The notes under the pieces are model-generated. The model was not told the origin of the DNA, did not search any database, and was given only the letters and a program-made list of their open reading frames with translations. Both the position numbers and the translations under genes were made by a program. From positions 124,001 to 188,000 of the forward strand of contig NZ_JOEV01000004.1 of the NCBI RefSeq assembly GCF_000721105.1: a stretch of 64,000 nucleotides of DNA. Direction: 5' to 3'. Shown in pieces: positions 61,052 to 64,000 of the stretch (position 1 is its first letter; every line of letters begins with the position of its first letter). This DNA comes from Streptomyces cellulosae. GTDB lineage: Bacteria; Actinomycetota; Actinomycetes; Streptomycetales; Streptomycetaceae.

Positions 61052-61816
61052 CTATCCGACAGACGCCAGCGCCTCGTCCAGCACCCGCCGCAACCGCAGC
61101 GCGTCCGACGCCACGGCGGTCACCAGCGCGGCGGGCCCCGCGAGCGGGACGACCGCGGCCCCCTCCCCCAGCACCCGCGCGGTCACCGGCGCGTCCGCGA
61201 ACTCCGGCCGCACGACGACGATCTGACCGACCGCCCGGTGTCCCGCGAGGACGGCGGGCCCGTCCCAGCCACCGGGTGCCCCCGGACCGCAGGCCAACTC
61301 CTGGTCGAGCACGGCCCGTCCCGCGACCCGTACGACAAGTCGGCTGCCGAGCCGCCCGGGCTCCTCCCCTGTCCGCCCCAGCACCTGCTCCTCGCGCAGC
61401 ACCAACCGGGCGGTCGCACCGAGGTCGACACGGGAGGTGACGTGCAGATCACTCCCTCGCACGGAGATCAACTGCTCGGGCAGCCACCACAGTTCACCGC
61501 CGTCGGCGACGGTGAGCCGGACGTCGTACCGGGCTTCGCCCTTCGCCTGCCCCGGCAGCGCGATGGTCGCGGCGGCCGACCCGACACGCAACCGGGCCCC
61601 GCTCTCGACACCGGCTTCCACGGTGAAGTGGTCACCGCCGAGCGGCCCGCTCATCGCGCCCACGAGCATGACCCGCGCCTCGGCGCCGCTGCCCCGGGTC
61701 CGTCGCAGGGCCAGCGGCCCGTCGCCCTCCAGGACGGGCAGCGACGTACCGCCCCGCCCGTCGTCCCGGGCGACGATCCTCGCGGTGGCCCGCACTCCGG
61801 TCGTGCCCGCGGTCAT
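61052..61816 (-). CDS. ureD: Urease accessory protein UreD
   Basis: This 254-residue UreD (UreH) homologue helps UreG and UreF insert nickel into urease. Typical features are [36 protein letters not shown] and [20 protein letters not shown]. It starts at the ATG overlapping the ureG stop (ATGA). The order ureC-ureF-ureG-ureD on one strand is the usual actinomycete arrangement. Confidence 0.92.
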   Translation of the reverse strand: MTAGTTGVRATARIVARDDGRGGTSLPVLEGDGPLALRRTRGSGAEARVMLVGAMSGPLGGDHFTVEAGVESGARLRVGSAAATIALPGQAKGEARYDVRLTVADGGELWWLPEQLISVRGSDLHVTSRVDLGATARLVLREEQVLGRTGEEPGRLGSRLVVRVAGRAVLDQELACGPGAPGGWDGPAVLAGHRAVGQIVVVRPEFADAPVTARVLGEGAAVVPLAGPAALVTAVASDALRLRRVLDEALASVG

Positions 61817-62490
61817 GCCGTCCACGCGGCGAGCTGCGCCCGCACCCAGTCGGCTACGTCCTTCACACCCGGCTCGCTCCGGAGCGACTGGAACACGACC
61901 GGCAGCTCGGCCCGCTGCGCCTTGGCGTCCGCCGCCATCCGCCCCAGGTCGGAACCGACGTACGGCGCGAGGTCGGTCTTGTTGACGACGAGCAGGTCGG
62001 CGGTGGTGACCCCGGGCCCGCCCTTGCGCGGAATGTCGTCCCCGCCGGCCACGTCGATGACGAAGATCTGCGCGTCGACCAGCCCCTTGGAGAAGGTCGC
62101 GGTGAGATTGTCCCCGCCCGACTCCACCAGGATCAGATCCAACGGCCCCACCTCGTCCTCCAGGTCCTCCACCGCCTCCAGATTGGCGGAGATGTCATCC
62201 CGGATCGCGGTGTGCGGACACGCCCCCGTCTCCACGGCGGTGATCCTCTCGGGCGGCAGCACAGCCTCCCTGAGCAGAAACTCGGCGTCCTCGCGGGTGT
62301 AGATGTCATTGGTAACGACAGCAAGGGCCAGGTCCTCCCGCAGAGCCCGGCAGAGCGCGGCAACGGTAGCCGTCTTCCCCGACCCCACGGGCCCCCCGAG
62401 CCCGATACGCAAAGCCCGGCGAACCCCGTCGGGCCGCCGAGCGTCGGCACTTACGGCGGCGGGGCCGTGGTGAGAGTGGTCGAGATGCAT
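61813..62490 (-). CDS. ureG: Urease accessory GTPase UreG
   Basis: This 225-residue nickel-delivering GTPase has P-loop [16 protein letters not shown], the metal-binding [12 protein letters not shown] (Cys-Pro-His), [11 protein letters not shown] and [10 protein letters not shown] (base recognition). The N-terminus HLDHSHHG is His-rich and may store nickel. It is separated from ureF by 654 bp of repeats, unusual in this operon. Confidence 0.93.
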   Translation of the reverse strand: MHLDHSHHGPAAVSADARRPDGVRRALRIGLGGPVGSGKTATVAALCRALREDLALAVVTNDIYTREDAEFLLREAVLPPERITAVETGACPHTAIRDDISANLEAVEDLEDEVGPLDLILVESGGDNLTATFSKGLVDAQIFVIDVAGGDDIPRKGGPGVTTADLLVVNKTDLAPYVGSDLGRMAADAKAQRAELPVVFQSLRSEPGVKDVADWVRAQLAAWTA

Positions 62491-62860
62491 GGGGGGCTCC
62501 TCTTGATTGCCGACGGTGGGTGCTCGTTGGGTCTGTGGTGCCTTGGCGGGTCTGTGGTGCCATCGCGGCCTGTGATGCCTCAGAGGGTCTGCGGTGCCAT
62601 CGCGAGCTGCGCTGCCTTGCGGGTCTGCGGTGTCCTTCGTGGATCTGCGGTGCCATCGCGAGCTGCGCTGCCTTGCGGGTCTGCGATGCCTTGCGGGTCT
62701 GCGGTGCCTCAGCGGGGGTTTGCGATGCCTTTCGGGTCTGCGGGTCCTGAGCGGGTCTGCGGGGCGTTGCGGGTCTGCAGTGGCCTGCGGTGCTGTTCAG
62801 CCGGGCCGCGCATCAACCAGCCCGTCCGGCGTTTGAGGACGAGGCCGTTCAGGCCGATCG
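62491..62860. repeat. Degenerate repeats and a common streptomycete element
   Basis: Between 62500 and 62790, short units containing TCTGCGGTGCC and CCTTGCGGGTCTGCG are repeated many times. A 42-nt stretch at 62588 recurs identically at 62644 (period 56). At 62811-62846 follows a sequence containing AGCCCGTCCGGCGTTTGAGG, which I recall as a frequent intergenic element in streptomycetes. No gene is recognised. Confidence 0.8.
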
Positions 62861-63110
62861 GGGTCTGGGGCGGAGCCCCAGGAGGGGTACAGGGGACGCA
62901 GTCCCCGCCAGGGTCCGGGGCGGAGCCCCAGGAGGGGTGCAGGGGACGCAGTCCCCGCCAGGGTCCGGGGCGGAGCCCCAGGAGGGGTACAGGGTACGGG
63001 GTCCCCGCCAGGGTCCGGGGCGGAGCCCCAGGAGGGGTACAGGGTACGGGGTCCCCGCCGGGGTCCGGGGCGGAGCCCCGGTGGGGTCGAAGGGGCAGCG
63101 CCCCTGGGGA
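62861..63110. repeat. Five-copy exact-period 50-bp tandem repeat
   Basis: Copies start at 62861, 62911, 62961, 63011 and 63061, always 50 bp apart. The last is partly diverged. Each holds a hairpin GGGGC-GGA-GCCCC. Copies 1-2 contain GGGGAC-GCA-GTCCCC and copies 3-4 the variant GGGTACGGGGTCCCC, so two sub-types expanded. The 50-bp period is not a multiple of three, so it is non-coding. Confidence 0.9.
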
Positions 63111-63144
63111 TGGGAAGGGTAGGGGCGGCGGGGGCGAGCACACC

Positions 63145-63819
63145 CTAGGACGCGAACAGTCGTACCGGCCACGCCGCATGCCCCTCAGCCGAAATCTCCA
63201 ACAGCGGCGCCGAAGCCGCAGGCAACGCGTCGACCCCTCCGTCGACAGCCACCCGCGCCGCCTCCACCGCCGCATCCGCGACCCGGTCCAGCTCCGGCAC
63301 CAACCGCGCCAACACCCCCGTGGCGTCCAAGGGATCCAGACTCAGCAACCGCACCGACGCCGACGCCGGCCCGCTCACACTCTCGTACACCGCGCAGTAC
63401 GCCGCATCAACAGCCCCCAACCCCGCCGCCCGAGCCGCCACCCCGAGCACCACCGGCTGATGCGCCCCCTTGGGAAACTCCCGCGCCAGCGCGTCGAGTT
63501 CCGGCGACGGCCAGGTCACCCGCGCGGCCCGCATCAACTGCCGCCCCAGTTTCCGCGCGGCACCCCGCAACGCCGGCGACGGCGTCCGGGCATCCGCGGC
63601 CGCGTCCAACTCCACGGGATCCATGCCGAGCACCGCGGCAGCGGCCAGCGCCGCGGCGACCCGCCCCGCCGTGTGCAACCGCCCCCGGCAGAAGTCCTCC
63701 AGGCTCGCCGCCCCGGTGATCCGCCCCGCCTTGACGGCCGCCTCGGCCCCACCGGAGTGCGCGTGCCCCCCGGCGGGAAAACGGCCGTCGGCCAGAACGA
63801 GAAGCGCTGCCCTGGACAT
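63145..63819 (-). CDS. ureF: Urease accessory protein UreF
   Basis: This 224-residue helical protein of the UreF family joins UreD and UreG in nickel insertion. Features: LLVLADGRFPAGGHAHSGGA near the N-terminus, RAARVTWPSPELDALAREF and the C-terminal AAWPVRLFAS. The ATG overlaps the ureC stop (TGATG), giving translational coupling. Confidence 0.9.
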   Translation of the reverse strand: MSRAALLVLADGRFPAGGHAHSGGAEAAVKAGRITGAASLEDFCRGRLHTAGRVAAALAAAAVLGMDPVELDAAADARTPSPALRGAARKLGRQLMRAARVTWPSPELDALAREFPKGAHQPVVLGVAARAAGLGAVDAAYCAVYESVSGPASASVRLLSLDPLDATGVLARLVPELDRVADAAVEAARVAVDGGVDALPAASAPLLEISAEGHAAWPVRLFAS

Positions 63820-64000
63820 CAGAAGAGGAAGTACCGCTGGGCCATGGGCAGTTCAGCCGCCGGCGTCGCCTCGACGAGCTCCCCGTCGATATGCACGGCG
63901 AAGCTGTCCGGATCGACCCGCACCGTCGGCCGCGCGTCGTTCTCCCGCATGTCCGCCTTGGTCACGCCCCGCGTGGACTCGATGGCGACGAAGCGCTTCC
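63819..64000 (-). CDS. ureC: Urease alpha subunit UreC, C-terminal end (truncated by window)
   Basis: The last about 59 residues of Ure[41 protein letters not shown] and the characteristic end QRYFLF. The active site lies outside the window. The stop overlaps the ureF start (TGATG). Confidence 0.93.
   Translation of the reverse strand, partial: KRFVAIESTRGVTKADMRENDARPTVRVDPDSFAVHIDGELVEATPAAELPMAQRYFLF

Noticed and set aside
62861..63110. CRISPR array
   Set aside because: Copies are directly contiguous without unique spacers and no cas genes are near.
62709..63275. Frames through the 50-bp array giving Pro/Gly repeats
   Set aside because: The 50-bp period shifts the frame in each copy, so it cannot encode a regular protein.

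Overview
The window is very GC-rich, has strong G/C at third codon positions, uses many GTG and some TTG starts, and carries typical streptomycete gene sets: MurT/GatD, a tap-type tripeptidyl aminopeptidase, a LAL regulator, several SpoIIE-type phosphatases, and the urease order ureC-ureF-ureG-ureD. It is best read as a chromosomal segment of a Streptomyces species. No rRNA, tRNA, CRISPR array or complete transposon was seen.

Layout. (1) 1-3859: the end of an MBL-fold hydrolase, an IclR regulator, an unrecognised protein possibly with a TIM-barrel fold, a polysaccharide pyruvyl transferase-like protein and a DUF3040 protein. (2) 3985-16450, minus strand: a sugar operon. A NAD-dependent epimerase lies upstream of eleven tightly packed genes, most overlapping by ATGA. 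They encode a NodU-type carbamoyltransferase, three GT2, two GT9 and two GT4-like glycosyltransferases, and the ADP-heptose enzymes GmhA, HldE and GmhB. A 16-copy 10-bp tandem repeat and a palindrome-rich leader separate the epimerase from the operon. (3) 16820-25311: a P450 overlapping a terpene cyclase with a changed NSE motif, a LAL regulator, a methyltransferase-NUDIX fusion, a secreted phosphodiester glycosidase and a small membrane protein. (4) 25429-30398, minus strand: a secreted GDPD-like enzyme, then a three-gene operon (quinone oxidoreductase and two acyl-CoA dehydrogenases), and an XRE-cupin regulator divergent from a thioredoxin-reductase-like flavoprotein.

(5) 31446-42370, mostly core functions: DNA ligase with a coupled NUDIX protein, an NADP-type semialdehyde dehydrogenase, an acyl-CoA dehydrogenase facing a TetR regulator across an operator-like repeat, peptide deformylase, MurT/GatD (lipid II amidation), phosphofructokinase and a CtaG-type protein. 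(6) 42428-50231: a PASTA-like lipoprotein, a Ser/Thr kinase and a small membrane protein, then a minus-strand operon of LytR-type response regulator, DUF485-like protein, SSS symporter and LytS-type kinase. (7) 50310-53022: an AsnC regulator, then a guanidino-group hydrolase coupled to ornithine aminotransferase, a likely arginine/ornithine catabolic unit. (8) 53511-60917: two PAS/SpoIIE phosphatases (one with a built-in anti-sigma-type ATPase domain), a PlsC acyltransferase, an epimerase-like protein and Tap. (9) 61052-64000, minus strand: urease genes ureC (partial), ureF, ureG and ureD, with a 654-bp gap between ureF and ureG filled with tandem repeats.

The most unusual items are the heptose/carbamoyl glycan operon, the terpene cyclase lacking the NSE asparagine, a 41-bp mobile-repeat-like sequence lying in frame inside two unrelated genes, and several exact-period tandem repeats between genes.
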